DNA of 64,000 bases from Methylobacterium sp. UNC378MF (lineage in GTDB: Bacteria > Pseudomonadota > Alphaproteobacteria > Rhizobiales > Beijerinckiaceae). A program made the position numbers and the translations under genes. The notes below the pieces were generated by a model. It made no database searches. It worked only from the letters and a program-made list of their open reading frames with translations, and was not told where the DNA came from. Shown piece by piece: positions 26,624 through 36,767 of the stretch. The number at the start of each line of letters is the position of its first letter. Within the stretch, counting starts at the first letter, position 1. The DNA is taken from contig NZ_FMWU01000005.1 of the NCBI RefSeq assembly GCF_900103195.1, positions 1-64,000 of the forward strand, given 5' to 3'.

Positions 26624-27226
26624 ATGCTCAGTCCCGACGCCTGGCCGGTCCTCGCGCGCGCCGCCGCCGCCGGCCATCTCGACCTGTTCGGCCTCCTCGG
26701 CCTCGCCTTCGGCTTCGCCACCGGGCTGATGCCGCAGCGCCGGTTGATCCTGCTGAGCTCGGCCGCCTGCGGCCTGTGCTTCAGCGCCCACTTCCTGCGT
26801 CTCGGCTCGCCCACCGGCACCGCGATGAACCTGCTCGGGGTCGCCCAGAGCCTGCTCGCCGCCCGGTTCGTGACCGCCCGCGGCCGGCCCGCCTGGCTCG
26901 ACGCGGTCTTCGCCGGAACCTTCGTGCTGGCCGCGCTCCTGATCGTCGCCACCTGGACCGGCCTTCCTTCGGCCTTCGCCGGCCTCGCCGCGCTGGTGGC
27001 TACTGCCGCGCGCCTTCAGGCCTCGCCGCAGACCATGCGGCTGCTCCTGATCGGTGCCGCGCTCGGCTGGGCGAGCCACAACATCCTGATGGGGTCGGTG
27101 GTCGGCCTGACCTGCGATTGCCTGGGTCTCCTCGGCTTCACGACGTCCTATCTGCGCACCCGGGCGGCCACGCGGGCGACGGACCGGCCTGCCCTCGCGG
27201 CCCTCGAGGCGCTGCCATCCCGCTGA
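26624..27226 (+). CDS. YgjV-family inner-membrane protein
   Basis: The ATG at 26624 (MLSPDAW) is chosen because the 35 codons before it are polar and membrane-incompatible. 200 residues with about six TM helices. The pattern resembles the Imp-YgjV family, including the paired Gly-rich helices. Function is unknown in the family. It is divergent from the sugar porter and converges on the HAD gene, with 6 bp between stops. Confidence 0.75.
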   Translation: MLSPDAWPVLARAAAAGHLDLFGLLGLAFGFATGLMPQRRLILLSSAACGLCFSAHFLRLGSPTGTAMNLLGVAQSLLAARFVTARGRPAWLDAVFAGTFVLAALLIVATWTGLPSAFAGLAALVATAARLQASPQTMRLLLIGAALGWASHNILMGSVVGLTCDCLGLLGFTTSYLRTRAATRATDRPALAALEALPSR

Positions 27227-27232
27227 GCCGCG

Positions 27233-27934
27233 TCACGCGGCCAGCGGCCCGGCGAAGGCGGCCGGAACGAGCCGTTCCAGCGCGCGCATGTCGCTGAAGA
27301 CCTGTTCCGCCCCCGCCGCCCGGAGCCGTGCCTCCAGATCCGGCGGGCAGTGGCCGCCGCCGGTGAAGCCGAAGGTGCGGATGCCGGCGGCGCGGGACGC
27401 CGTCACGCCCGGCACGCTGTCCTCGACGACGATGCAGCTCTGAACGGTGCTGCGCATCCAGCCGACCGCGTAGAGGAAGACGTCCGGGGCCGGCTTGCCG
27501 CGCGCCACCGCGGCCGCGCTGATGACGTTGCCGCCGAAATGCCCGAGGAGCCCGGTCGCCGCGAGCCCCTGCCGGAGCTTCCCCGGCGCGCTGCTCGACG
27601 CGACGCAGGCCGGGACGCGCAGGCGTCCCAGCACCTCGGCCACGCCGGGGACTGCCCGCAACTCGGTCTCGTAGCTGGCGGCGGTCCTGGCCCGCGTCCG
27701 TGTGAGGAAGCTGTCGGGCAGCGGGGCGCCGCGATCCGCCGCGATCTCGGCGAGCATCTCGCCCTCCGGTCGGCCCGCGAAGCGCGCGATCACGTCCGCG
27801 ACGCTGATCGGGTAGCCCAGGGCGGTCAGCTCCTCGCTGACCAGGCGGCAGACGAGGATCTCGCTGTCGATCAGGACGCCGTCGCAGTCGAAGAGGAGCG
27901 TCGGGCTCTGCACCGCGTCACTGGGCACGGGCAT
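27233..27934 (-). CDS. HAD-superfamily sugar-phosphatase-like hydrolase
   Basis: The ATG at 27934 (233 residues) is the first plausible start before motif I. Motif I is LLFDCDGVLIDSE, motif II ACVASSSAP, the motif III Lys lies in ARGKPAPDVFLYA, and motif IV is VVEDSVPGV. This is the beta-phosphoglucomutase/phosphatase subclass with a helical cap. It overlaps the mannitol-dehydrogenase gene by 17 nt. Dephosphorylation of a sugar or polyol phosphate such as mannitol-1-phosphate is a reasonable guess from the neighbour. Confidence 0.88.
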   Translation of the reverse strand: MPVPSDAVQSPTLLFDCDGVLIDSEILVCRLVSEELTALGYPISVADVIARFAGRPEGEMLAEIAADRGAPLPDSFLTRTRARTAASYETELRAVPGVAEVLGRLRVPACVASSSAPGKLRQGLAATGLLGHFGGNVISAAAVARGKPAPDVFLYAVGWMRSTVQSCIVVEDSVPGVTASRAAGIRTFGFTGGGHCPPDLEARLRAAGAEQVFSDMRALERLVPAAFAGPLAA

Positions 27935-29135
27935 CGATGAAGGTTCCCGATTGCACGAGGTTGAGCAGGCTGAGGAGGCCCCGGCTGGCGGCCGGCGGCA
28001 ACTCGCCCTTGGCCGCCTCGTAGGCGCCGAGCGGACCGTTGATCCGGTCGGCGAAGCGGGTGCTGAACGCCTCGATCGGCGTCGGATCCCCGGGGGGCGG
28101 GGCCTGGAACCGGGCGAGGATGCGGGTGATCGGGTCCTCGGTGGAGAAGAACCGCTGAAGGATCGCCGTCGCGGCCCCGGCCAGGTAGGCGTCGGCATCG
28201 ACGTCGCGGACGAAATCCGCGTAGGCCGGATCCTGCCGGAGCAGGAGCGCGACACCCTCGCGCATCTCGTCCATCACCGCGATGGCGTGTCGCCGCTCCT
28301 CCGGCGAGGCCGCGATGAACTCGTTGAGCTTCATGGCGCGGTCGCCCCCGCTCGCCTGGAAGGCGCGCAGAGCGATCAGCCAATGGGTGCCGTTCAGCAG
28401 CCAGCCCTTGATCTGCTTCTCGACGTCGAGATGCCGGCCGAACGTGATCAGGCTCCCGGCGCAGAGGTCGCGCAGGATCTCGGTGTCGGGATTGAGGGCG
28501 AGCTTCAGGGAGGCGTAGGGCTCGGTGCGCACGCAGACGGTCGGGCCGGACGCCGAGGCATCCTCCTCCAGATCGACGCACATCCGGTCGACCAGCGCGG
28601 CCACCGGCGTGACGTGGCGCCGGAGAAGTGCCGCGTCGGGGCCGACCAGATCCGGATCGTCGAGGACCTCCTGGGCCGAGACCATGTTCTCGCAGGCGAC
28701 CAGGAAGAGGGGGCCGATGGGCTCGCCGGCCTCGCGCAGCGCCGCGAGGGCGCCGAGCGCCTCGACCACCGGTCCGTAATTCTCGCGCTTGAGCACCGAG
28801 GCCGTGACCATGACGGCTCGGCGCTTCGCCGCCGACGCCGCGGCGATCGCCCGGGTGCGCGCGGCGAGGTCGCCGCCCTCGTAGGTGTGGAAGCCCGCGT
28901 AGCGGATCCGTTCCGTCCGGGCCTCGGTGCCATCGAGGATCCGCAGGTGGTAGGCCGCATCCGGATTGTCCCGCAGCAGAATGTTGCGCCGCTCGGCGCC
29001 GAGCGCCGTGGATCCTGTGGCGTTCGCGACGGAGACGGAGCGGTTCAGGATCACACTCTCCGTGGCCGGCCCCTGGAACGCGGGTACGACCAGGCCCAGG
29101 CCAAGGCGGCCTGCGCCGAAATGTAAGTGCAGCAT
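27918..29135 (-). CDS. Mannitol-1-phosphate 5-dehydrogenase-like / polyol dehydrogenase
   Basis: 405 residues. The Rossmann start reads LHFGAGRLGLGLVVPAF, the pattern of MtlD-type enzymes (HFGAGNIGRGFI). The C-terminal mannitol-dehydrogenase domain has the catalytic Lys in KGWLLNGTHW, with the Asn-Gly-x-His motif typical of long-chain polyol dehydrogenases. It would interconvert a keto-sugar (or its phosphate) and a polyol using NAD(P). It is coupled to the HAD phosphatase, suggesting fructose-6-phosphate to mannitol-1-phosphate to mannitol. The sequence is divergent enough that the exact substrate is uncertain. Confidence 0.82.
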   Translation of the reverse strand: MLHLHFGAGRLGLGLVVPAFQGPATESVILNRSVSVANATGSTALGAERRNILLRDNPDAAYHLRILDGTEARTERIRYAGFHTYEGGDLAARTRAIAAASAAKRRAVMVTASVLKRENYGPVVEALGALAALREAGEPIGPLFLVACENMVSAQEVLDDPDLVGPDAALLRRHVTPVAALVDRMCVDLEEDASASGPTVCVRTEPYASLKLALNPDTEILRDLCAGSLITFGRHLDVEKQIKGWLLNGTHWLIALRAFQASGGDRAMKLNEFIAASPEERRHAIAVMDEMREGVALLLRQDPAYADFVRDVDADAYLAGAATAILQRFFSTEDPITRILARFQAPPPGDPTPIEAFSTRFADRINGPLGAYEAAKGELPPAASRGLLSLLNLVQSGTFIDARAQ

Positions 29136-29593
29136 GTAAAGGGGTCCGCTTGGAATTTACTCGAGAAACCAGGACAAATATTCAGTTTATCCTGGTAAGA
29201 GCGCGCGTTACGATGCTTTCCGGGATATCCCGTCTGATCTGCCGCTGAGACCTCTGGCTTCTGCGGCACGTCGAGCGACAGGAATATTGCGAAAGATCGC
29301 CGTAAGAAGAACCTGAGTATCAGTATTGATTTTCAGCTCGTTCTTAACCTGTGACATGATTTATCCTGCGGAGATGGTCGTTGTATTTAGCCAACCCTCG
29401 GGGCGGTGCGCGGGTCCCGTTTGAAATCACACCATCGCCGTGTCCGAAGTTGGCGTCGGTGTCACCCGCGGCTCGAGAGGCAGGTCTCACGACGCCTCCG
29501 CCTGCCTCATCGCCTCAGATAGACGGCTGCGCAGCAGACGGGATCGGTGCCGGGCATGGGCGACGGCGCGCAGGTGATCGCGGGCGGTGCCGG
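29136..29593. other. Intergenic stretch between nuoD and the polyol dehydrogenase gene
   Basis: Short frames only. The region 29136-29370 is moderately AT-rich and probably holds the promoter of the dehydrogenase-HAD pair (start at 29135). I see no RNA gene or strong terminator after nuoD. Confidence 0.45.
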
Positions 29594-30784
29594 TCAGCGG
29601 TCCACTTCGCCGAACACGATGTCGAGCGTGCCGAGCACGCAGGACACGTCGGCCAGGAGGTGCCCGCGGCACATCCAGTCCATCGCCTGAAGATGCGCAA
29701 AGCAGGGAGACCTGATCTTGCAGCGATAGGCGCGGTTCGTGCCGTCGGACACCAGATACACGCCGAACTCGCCCTTCGGCGCCTCGGTCGCCACGTAGAC
29801 TTCGCCTTCGGGCACGTGGAAGCCCTCGGTGTAGAGCTTGAAGTGGTGGATGAGCGCCTCCATTGAGCGCTTCATGGCCCGGCGCGGCGGCGGCGCGAAC
29901 TTGCCGTCGAGGGCCGCGATCGGCCCCTGGCCGGCGGGCTCGCGCAGCTTGGCGACGCACTGCTTCATGATGCGCACCGACTGGCGCATCTCCTCCATGC
30001 GGATCACCTGCCGGTCGTAGGTGTCGCCGTTCTTGCCCACGGGGATGTCGAACTCCATCTCCTCGTAACACTCGTAGGGCTGCGCCTTGCGCAGGTCCCA
30101 CGGGATGCCCGAGCCGCGCACCATCGGACCGGAGAAGCCCCACTCCATCGCCTCGTCCACCGACACGATGCCGATATCGACGGTGCGCTGCTTGAAGATG
30201 CGGTTGCCCATGACGAGGGCGTCGAGATCGTCCAGCACCCCCGGAAAGGTGTGACACCACGCCTCGATGTCATCGAGCAGGCCGGGCGGCACGTCCTGAT
30301 GGACGCCGCCGACCCGAAAGTAATTCGCATGGAGCCGCGCGCCCGATACGCGCTCGTAGAAGATCATCAGCTTCTCGCGCTCCTCGAAGCCCCAGAGCGG
30401 GGGCGTGAGGGCGCCGACGTCCATCGCCTGCGTCGTGACGTTGAGGAGATGCGACAGGATGCGGGTCATTTCGAGGAAGAGAACCCGGATCAGCTGGGCC
30501 CGCCGGGGCACCGTGATGCGCGCGAGCTTCTCGATGGCGAGGACGTACGTCTCCTCCATGGCCATCGGCGAGACATAGTCGAGACGATCGAAGTACGGGA
30601 TCGTCTGCATGTACGGCTTGTACTCGATGAACTTCTCGGTGCCGCGGTGGAGCAGGCCGATATGCGGGTCGACCCGCTCGACCACCTCGCCGTCGAGTTC
30701 CAGCACGAGCCGGAGCACCCCGTGCGCCGCCGGGTGCTGCGGGCCGAAATTGATCGCGAAGTTGCGGATGTTGTGCTCGGCCAT
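29594..30784 (-). CDS. nuoD: NADH-quinone oxidoreductase subunit D, orphan copy
   Basis: 396 residues from ATG 30784 (TAGGAG 6 nt upstream). Full-length 49-kDa subunit with [22 protein letters not shown], the quinone-site Tyr in [16 protein letters not shown]-like [14 protein letters not shown], and the terminal DIVFGEVDR. It normally works at the quinone-binding junction of complex I and is encoded within a nuo operon. No other nuo gene is present here. Instead it follows glf with an 8-bp gap, as third gene after a glycosyltransferase. No inactivating change is visible, so it may be a spare or specialised paralogue. Confidence 0.95.
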   Translation of the reverse strand: MAEHNIRNFAINFGPQHPAAHGVLRLVLELDGEVVERVDPHIGLLHRGTEKFIEYKPYMQTIPYFDRLDYVSPMAMEETYVLAIEKLARITVPRRAQLIRVLFLEMTRILSHLLNVTTQAMDVGALTPPLWGFEEREKLMIFYERVSGARLHANYFRVGGVHQDVPPGLLDDIEAWCHTFPGVLDDLDALVMGNRIFKQRTVDIGIVSVDEAMEWGFSGPMVRGSGIPWDLRKAQPYECYEEMEFDIPVGKNGDTYDRQVIRMEEMRQSVRIMKQCVAKLREPAGQGPIAALDGKFAPPPRRAMKRSMEALIHHFKLYTEGFHVPEGEVYVATEAPKGEFGVYLVSDGTNRAYRCKIRSPCFAHLQAMDWMCRGHLLADVSCVLGTLDIVFGEVDR

Positions 30785-30792
30785 CGGCGCTC

Positions 30793-31950
30793 CTAGGCCT
30801 GCGCTGACAGATGCGCGTCGAAGGCCGGCGCGGTCGGGCGGACGGGGCCGGAGGGTCCCAGCTGGGCGTCGATCCGCCGGAAGGTCGCCAGCGCCTGCCC
30901 GACGATCTGGTCCATGTTGTAGTAGCGGTAGGTCGCCAGCCGCCCGACGAACCACACGTTCCGTTCGGCGAGCGCCAGTCGCTCGTAGCGCTTGAACAAG
31001 GCTTGGTTCTCGGGTCTCGGGATCGGGTAGTACGGATCGCCTTCGGCGCTCGGATACTCGAACGTCAGCGACGTCTTCGAATGCTCCTGTCCGGTGAGAT
31101 GCTTGTACTCGGTGATCCGCGTATAGGCTTCCGTCTGTGGGTAGTTCACCACCGCTACCGGCTGATGGCAGGCGACGTTCCGGGTGATGTGAACGAACCG
31201 CAGGCTGCGGTAGGGCAAGGGCCCGAACCGGCAGTCGAAATATCCGTCGATCGGCCCGGTGTAGATCAGCCGCCGATGCGGAATGACGTCGCGGACATCG
31301 CGATAATCCGCGTTCGTCATCACGTGGATCTTCGGATGTGCCAGCATCCGCTCGAACATCCGTGTGTACCCTTCGGCCGGCATGGCCTGGAACGCGTCGT
31401 TGAAATAGCGGTCGTCGCGGTTCGTCCGTGTCGGCACACGCGCCGTGACCTGCCGGTCGAGTTCAGACGGGTCCATGCCCCATTGCTTGCGCGTGTAGCC
31501 GCGGAAGAACTTCTCGTAGAGTTCCCGGCCGACGGTCGAGACCACCACATCCTCGGAGGTCCGGATCTCCGGGACCGCCTCGGCGCGAGCGGCGAACCAG
31601 GGGGCCAGCTCCTCCGGAGTCAGCGACAGGCCGTAGAGACGGTTGATCGTGTCGAGATTGATCGGGATCGGCACCAGCATGCCGTCGACCATCGCGAGCA
31701 CCCGGTGCTCGTAGGGGCGCCACGTGGTGAACTGGGACAGATACGCGACGATCGCGTCCGCGTTGGTGTGGAAGATGTGCGGCCCGTATTGGTGGATGAG
31801 CAGGCCCGCCTCGTCCAGCCGGTCGTAGGCATTGCCGCCGATGTGATTGCGGCGGTCCACCACCAGGACCCGTTCTCCGCGCTGGCTCGCCAGTCGCTCG
31901 GCCAGGACACTGCCGGCGAAACCGGCGCCGACAATCAGCCAGTCGTACAT
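30793..31950 (-). CDS. glf: UDP-galactopyranose mutase
   Basis: 385 residues, RBS GGAGG. The FAD-binding start is [18 protein letters not shown]. Family motifs include [20 protein letters not shown], the flexible loop region near [10 protein letters not shown], and [18 protein letters not shown]. It converts UDP-galactopyranose to UDP-galactofuranose for glycan synthesis. It sits 28 bp after the glycosyltransferase gene, its likely partner. Confidence 0.96.
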   Translation of the reverse strand: MYDWLIVGAGFAGSVLAERLASQRGERVLVVDRRNHIGGNAYDRLDEAGLLIHQYGPHIFHTNADAIVAYLSQFTTWRPYEHRVLAMVDGMLVPIPINLDTINRLYGLSLTPEELAPWFAARAEAVPEIRTSEDVVVSTVGRELYEKFFRGYTRKQWGMDPSELDRQVTARVPTRTNRDDRYFNDAFQAMPAEGYTRMFERMLAHPKIHVMTNADYRDVRDVIPHRRLIYTGPIDGYFDCRFGPLPYRSLRFVHITRNVACHQPVAVVNYPQTEAYTRITEYKHLTGQEHSKTSLTFEYPSAEGDPYYPIPRPENQALFKRYERLALAERNVWFVGRLATYRYYNMDQIVGQALATFRRIDAQLGPSGPVRPTAPAFDAHLSAQA

Positions 31951-31978
31951 GTGGCTCGGCCTCCAATTCGCGAAAGCA

Positions 31979-33226
31979 TCAGACCGTGGGAGCGTCTTGC
32001 GGCAGGAGATCGAGCGCCTCGGGCGCGGGGCTCTGCAGGCGCTCGCGGATCAGGTCGTGCATCGCCTGCCAGGTCCCGTCCCAGGAACTGCTGGCGAGGC
32101 GCTGGTCGACCCGTTCGCGCCAGAACTCCTTCCGTCCGGCGAACAGCGCCTCGGCCGACAGCACAATGCCGCTCGGGCTATCCGAGACCGCGACAAGACC
32201 GGCCTCGCCGTAATCCCGCACGACGTCGACAATCGGCGTCGAGACGACCTGCAACCCGGCGGCCAGGAATTCGGGGGTCTTGGTCGGGCTGATGAAGCGC
32301 GTCGCCTCGTTCTGCGCAAACGGCATGAAGCCGAGATCCCAGTGCCGGAGGTAGTCGGGAAGCGCCGCGTAGGATTTCGGGCCGAGCCAGTGAATGTTCG
32401 GCCGCCGCGGCAGGCTCGCGGGGTCGATCTTCACCACGGGTCCGATCATCACGACGTGCCAGTCCGGCCGCTGATCGGCGACGGCAGCCAGCAGCTCCCG
32501 ATCCAGCCGTTCGTCGATGACGCCGAAGAAGCCGAGGCGCGGGTGCGGGATCCCGGCCTGATCCTCCGGATCGGGGTGTCCCGTCTCCCGGGCGCGATGG
32601 AAATGCGCGGCGTCGACCGAGGAGGGGAAGCAGTGAAGGGCGTCGTGCCGGTCGCGCTTGGCCTCGTAGAGGCTTCGCCCACCCGTGAAGACGAGGTCGG
32701 CCTGATCGAGGAGATCGGCCTCCTGCGCGATCAGCTCCGGCGACGCGCCCTGGAACGCCGAGAGCTCGTCCATATTGTCGTAGATCGTGAGGTCGCGCGG
32801 GAGATCGGCCGAGATGCTGATTGCCGCCGGCGTGTAATACCAGAAGACCTGCCGCGTGATCGGGCGGCCGCGCAGATGGTCCCGGATCAGGTCCGCCTGC
32901 AGGCGGTCGGCCCGGTAGGCATTGGCCGGGGACAGGACCGGAACGGCCACGACGACACCGGGAGCAACCTCCTGGATCCGGAGCCGGTCGGCATCGTCCT
33001 CCGCCTCGAAGACCGGCTCCTCGATGAAGAGGACGTCGAAGGACTGCGCCGCGCGGACGAGGAGATGCTGCGGGCGCTGCCAGACGAAGCCCCAGCGCAG
33101 GTGCGAGAAGCAGACGAGCCGCGGTCTCGGCGACGCGATCTTGCCAGTTCCGGTGTGCGGCCGATCCCGATCTTGGGTGTGTGTCACGGCAGCGGCATGG
33201 CCCTCGGAGACACGGGTTCCGCTCAC
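31979..33226 (-). CDS. GT-B glycosyltransferase of the galactofuranose locus
   Basis: GTG start with AGAGGTG upstream; 415 residues. After a short polar N-terminus the GT-B fold begins at PRLVCFSHLRWGFVWQRPQHLL. The C-terminal half has RLGFFGVIDERLD, WHVVMIGPVVKID, NIHWLGPKSYAALPDYLRHWDLGFMPF and the nucleotide-sugar loop SPTKTPEFLAAGLQVVSTP with the E of the usual EX7E-type site. It probably transfers galactofuranose or another sugar on the cytoplasmic face. First gene of the GT-glf-nuoD run. Confidence 0.88.
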   Translation of the reverse strand: MSGTRVSEGHAAAVTHTQDRDRPHTGTGKIASPRPRLVCFSHLRWGFVWQRPQHLLVRAAQSFDVLFIEEPVFEAEDDADRLRIQEVAPGVVVAVPVLSPANAYRADRLQADLIRDHLRGRPITRQVFWYYTPAAISISADLPRDLTIYDNMDELSAFQGASPELIAQEADLLDQADLVFTGGRSLYEAKRDRHDALHCFPSSVDAAHFHRARETGHPDPEDQAGIPHPRLGFFGVIDERLDRELLAAVADQRPDWHVVMIGPVVKIDPASLPRRPNIHWLGPKSYAALPDYLRHWDLGFMPFAQNEATRFISPTKTPEFLAAGLQVVSTPIVDVVRDYGEAGLVAVSDSPSGIVLSAEALFAGRKEFWRERVDQRLASSSWDGTWQAMHDLIRERLQSPAPEALDLLPQDAPTV

Positions 33227-33257
33227 ACCATCACCTCTGTTTTGTACACCACGAACA

Positions 33258-33292
33258 GTCGAACAATCCCCGTGAGGTGCCGGTTGTTCGAC
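33258..33292. promoter_or_regulatory. 9-bp inverted repeat in the divergent promoter of the glycan locus
   Basis: GTCGAACAA (33258-33266) and TTGTTCGAC (33284-33292) are perfect complements 17 bp apart, 32 bp upstream of the glycosyltransferase start. It is followed by an AT-rich block toward the GH1-RmlD gene. It may be an operator controlling both directions, or a leader hairpin. Confidence 0.5.
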
Positions 33293-33486
33293 GGCAGAGG
33301 TGTTATTTTTTCCAATTCCGCAAGTAATTCATGTTGCTGATCTGAGTTAGATTTTTCTAAATGCCGCATGAGGCGCGCGATAATCTATGATAGTCGGCGC
33401 CCAGGCCTCTGCATCGGGGAAACTTTTCACCCCGCCTAGGGTCTTCTCACAGCGTAACGGCCGGATCCTGCGCGAGAGTCGACGAG

Positions 33487-35625
33487 ATGCTGGAGCTCTG
33501 GGGTGGCGTGGAATGCAGTGTCGTGCGCATCCGGAGCGCCTATCGTGACCAGATCGCCGAGACGGGCCACCGTGATCGGATCGCGGATCTCGACGCCATC
33601 GCCGGGCTCGGGATCAGGACGTTGCGCTACCCGATCCTCTGGGAGCACGTCGCCCCCGCGGATCCGGAGAACCTCGACTGGTCGTGGCACGACGCGCGGC
33701 TGCCGGGCCTGCACCGGCTCGGGATCCGGGTGATCGCGGGCCTCGTGCACCATGGCAGCGGCCCGCGCTACACGAGCCTCGCCGATCCGGCCTTCCCGAC
33801 GCGGCTCGCCCGGTACGCCCGGCAGGTGGCGGCGCGCTACCCGTGGATCGACCGGTTCACGCCCGTCAACGAACCGCTGACCACGGCCCGGTTCGCCGGG
33901 CTCTACGGCCATTGGTATCCCCACCGCCGCTCGGAAGGCGACTTCCTGCGGATGGTGGTCAACCAGTGCCGCGCCGTCCTGCTGGCGATGCGGGCGATCC
34001 GGACGGTGACCCCGGGGGCGCAGCTCATCCAGACCGAGGATATCGGGAAAACCTTCAGCACCCCGGCGCTCGCCGATCAGGCGGCCTACGAGAACGAGCG
34101 GCGCTGGCTCAGCCTCGACCTGCTCTGCGGCCGCGTGGACCGGTTCCACCCGTGGTTCGGCCGCTGCCTCGCGCATGGTGTGAACCAGGCGGATCTCGAG
34201 GATTTCCTGACCGAGGACGCGTGCCCGGCGCTCATCGGGGCCAACCATTACCTCACGAGCGAGCGCTACCTGGACGGGCGGGTCCGGACCTATCCGAAGC
34301 CGCTGCGCGGCGGGAACGGGCGGTACCGGTATGCCGATGTCGAGGCGGTGCGGATGCGCCACCTCGCGGACCAGACCGGGCCGAAGGCGCGCCTCATGGA
34401 GATTTGGGAGCGCTACCGGCAGAGGCTCGCCGTCACCGAGGTGCATCACGGCTGCAGCCGCGACGACCAGCTGCGCTGGTTTACCGAGGTCTGGCAGGCT
34501 GCCCTGGACCTGCGCGCCGGCCACGTGCCGGTCGAGGCCGTCACCTTGTGGTCGCTGTTCGGCGCCGTCGACTGGAACTCGCTGCTCCTCAGACGGGACG
34601 GCCACTACGAGCCCGGAGCCTTCGACATCCGCGCCCCGCAGCCCCGGCTGACGGCCCTCGGCCGTGCGGCGCGGGACCTGGCGGCAACCGGGCAGACCGC
34701 GCATCCGGTGCTGACCGCACCCGGCTGGTGGCGGAGATCCGGACGCTACTACACGCCGGATCCCCAAGAGGCCGAGCCGGGCGATCAGGACGCCGATGCG
34801 GACCATGCCGCGATCGCGGTCATGCGGGACGCCGGCCGCTACGCCGAGGCGGTAGCGCAGATCTGCGCGGCCCGCGGGCTGAAAGCCATCATCCTCGGCG
34901 AGGCGGCGCTGCCCGCGGCCTTGTTATACGCGAAGATCTGGGCCGTCCTCGACCCGACGACCCTGCCGACCGCAGCCACCGCCCACCGCTATCCCGCCGG
35001 CAGCTTCTGGTCGGACATCCGGGCGGGAATGCGCCTGGCCGCCCTATCCGGGCAGGCCGGTGTGCCGTTCCTGACCTTCTCGTCGGGCCTCGTGTTCGAT
35101 GGCCGCGCGGCGGGCGCCCCGACCGAGGCCGACCCGGTCCGCCCGTCGAGCCTCTTCGGGCGGAGCGCGGCGGAACGGGAAACCCGCGTCTGTGAGGCGC
35201 ATCCGGGGGCGCTGATCGCCCGCACCGGCCTGGTCTTCGGTCAGGGCGACGAGCGGGACATCGCGCTCCAGCTCCTCCTCGATCCGCCGGAGGGGTGGTC
35301 CCGGTCGTTCCGGAAGGCCCCGCTCATCGCGCCGACCTACCTGCCCGACCTCGTCCATGCCGCCCTCGACCTCCTGATCGACGGCGAGACGGGCCTGTGG
35401 CACCTCGCCAATACCGGCGAGACCACGTGGCCGGACTTCGTCCGCCGCCTTGCCGCGGCCGCCGGCCAGCCTGGGACGGAACCGTGCTGCGGCATCGCAT
35501 CCGGGCCGCCCATCTCCCTTGCGAGCGGGCGCAGCGCCGTGATGCCGACGCTCGACGGCGCGGTCGCCCGCTACGCCGATGCGGTGCTGCGGCCGCTGCG
35601 CATCTCGGGACTGGCGGCGGAATGA
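33487..35625 (+). CDS. Fusion of a GH1-like glycosidase domain and an RmlD-like sugar-nucleotide domain
   Basis: 712 residues. The N-terminal half (1 to about 410) is a GH1-type barrel with the acid/base Glu in FTPVNEPLTTARF and the nucleophile candidate in VTEVHHG. The C-terminal half (about 440-705) resembles dTDP-4-dehydrorhamnose reductase (FSSGLVFDG, FGRSAAERE, YLPDLVHAALDLL). The reductase motif YxxxK is altered to FGRSA and no Gly-rich NAD loop is seen, so that half may bind rather than reduce. The gene overlaps the next by 4 nt. The joint job is likely trimming or editing of the glycan made by the divergent GT-glf genes. Confidence 0.85.
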   Translation: MLELWGGVECSVVRIRSAYRDQIAETGHRDRIADLDAIAGLGIRTLRYPILWEHVAPADPENLDWSWHDARLPGLHRLGIRVIAGLVHHGSGPRYTSLADPAFPTRLARYARQVAARYPWIDRFTPVNEPLTTARFAGLYGHWYPHRRSEGDFLRMVVNQCRAVLLAMRAIRTVTPGAQLIQTEDIGKTFSTPALADQAAYENERRWLSLDLLCGRVDRFHPWFGRCLAHGVNQADLEDFLTEDACPALIGANHYLTSERYLDGRVRTYPKPLRGGNGRYRYADVEAVRMRHLADQTGPKARLMEIWERYRQRLAVTEVHHGCSRDDQLRWFTEVWQAALDLRAGHVPVEAVTLWSLFGAVDWNSLLLRRDGHYEPGAFDIRAPQPRLTALGRAARDLAATGQTAHPVLTAPGWWRRSGRYYTPDPQEAEPGDQDADADHAAIAVMRDAGRYAEAVAQICAARGLKAIILGEAALPAALLYAKIWAVLDPTTLPTAATAHRYPAGSFWSDIRAGMRLAALSGQAGVPFLTFSSGLVFDGRAAGAPTEADPVRPSSLFGRSAAERETRVCEAHPGALIARTGLVFGQGDERDIALQLLLDPPEGWSRSFRKAPLIAPTYLPDLVHAALDLLIDGETGLWHLANTGETTWPDFVRRLAAAAGQPGTEPCCGIASGPPISLASGRSAVMPTLDGAVARYADAVLRPLRISGLAAE

Positions 35626-36767
35626 GCGATCCCATGCGTCCGGCGGAGTCCCCGTTTCGCAGCCTGTTCCTCGCCGGCTTCGAGTGCTCGACCCACCGCC
35701 GCGCCGACGGACGGCGCCTCGACCTGATCGCGGCGACCGGCCATGACCGGCACGCCCGCGCGGATTACCGGGCGCTCGCCGCGCATGGGATCGGGGCGGC
35801 CCGCGACGGCTTCCGCTGGCACCGGATCGAGACCGCGCCCGGGCGCTACGACTGGTCCAGCGCCCGGCCGATGCTCGAGGCGGCGCGCGAGGCGGGCCTG
35901 CCGATCATCTGGGATCTCTGCCATTACGGCTGGCCCGACGATCTCGACATCTGGTCGGGCGCCTTCGTCACCCGCTTCGCAGCCTTCGCGGCCGCGGCGG
36001 CGCGGCTGGTGCGTGAGGTCTCGGGCGCGCCGCCGCTGCTCTGTACCGTCAACGAGATTTCCTACTGGGCCTGGGCGGGCGGCGATGTCGGCCGGATCGG
36101 GCCGTGCGCGATAGGGGCCGGGCCTGTCCTCAAGCGGCAACTCGTGCGCGCCGCGCTCGCCGCGGCCGCGGCCGTGCGCGCGGTCGAGCCGGCGGCGCGG
36201 TTCATTCAGGCCGAGCCGGCCATCCACGTCGTCGGCGGCCCCGATGCCGAGAGCCGGGACGCGGCGGCGGCCTACCGGGAGGTCCAGTACGAGGCCCTCG
36301 ACATGATGACCGGACGGATCGCGCCGGAACTCGGCGGCGATCCGGGCGCCCTCGATATCGTCGGGCTCAACTTCTATCCGGACAACCAGTGGGTTCAAGG
36401 CGGCGGCACGATCCCGCTGGGCCACCACGCCTACCGGCCGTTCCGCGCGATGCTCGCCGAGGCTTACAGGCGCTACCGCCGGCCGCTCCTCGTCTCCGAG
36501 ACCGGGGCCGAGGGCACCGCGAAGGCGGCGTGGCTGCACTACGTCTGCGCCGAGGTGCGCGCCGCCCAGGCGGAGGGCGTCCCGGTCCTCGGGATCTGCC
36601 TCTACCCGATCCTCGATTACCCCGGATGGGAGAACGACCGCCCCTGCGCGGTCGGCCTCTTCTCGGACGCGGACGCGGCGGGGCACCGGCGGGTCGACCA
36701 GCCGCTCGCCGCCGAGATCCGCGAACAGGGCGCGCGGCTCGCGACAGGACGAGGAGACGGGGCTTGA
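35622..36767 (+). CDS. GH1-like glycosidase-fold protein
   Basis: Start ATG 35622 overlaps the previous stop (ATGA); 381 residues. A TIM-barrel with HYGWPDDLDIW, the acid/base region TVNEISYWAW and the nucleophile region LLVSETGAEG, shorter than a normal GH1 (about 450). No signal peptide, so cytoplasmic. It is paralogous in fold to the N-terminal half of the preceding fusion, and may have arisen by duplication. It overlaps the ABC exporter gene by one base (TGATG). Confidence 0.82.
   Translation: MSDPMRPAESPFRSLFLAGFECSTHRRADGRRLDLIAATGHDRHARADYRALAAHGIGAARDGFRWHRIETAPGRYDWSSARPMLEAAREAGLPIIWDLCHYGWPDDLDIWSGAFVTRFAAFAAAAARLVREVSGAPPLLCTVNEISYWAWAGGDVGRIGPCAIGAGPVLKRQLVRAALAAAAAVRAVEPAARFIQAEPAIHVVGGPDAESRDAAAAYREVQYEALDMMTGRIAPELGGDPGALDIVGLNFYPDNQWVQGGGTIPLGHHAYRPFRAMLAEAYRRYRRPLLVSETGAEGTAKAAWLHYVCAEVRAAQAEGVPVLGICLYPILDYPGWENDRPCAVGLFSDADAAGHRRVDQPLAAEIREQGARLATGRGDGA

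Noticed and set aside
24882..26729. 615-codon open frame on the plus strand
   Set aside because: Antisense shadow of the sugar porter; Arg/Pro-rich composition typical of shadows.
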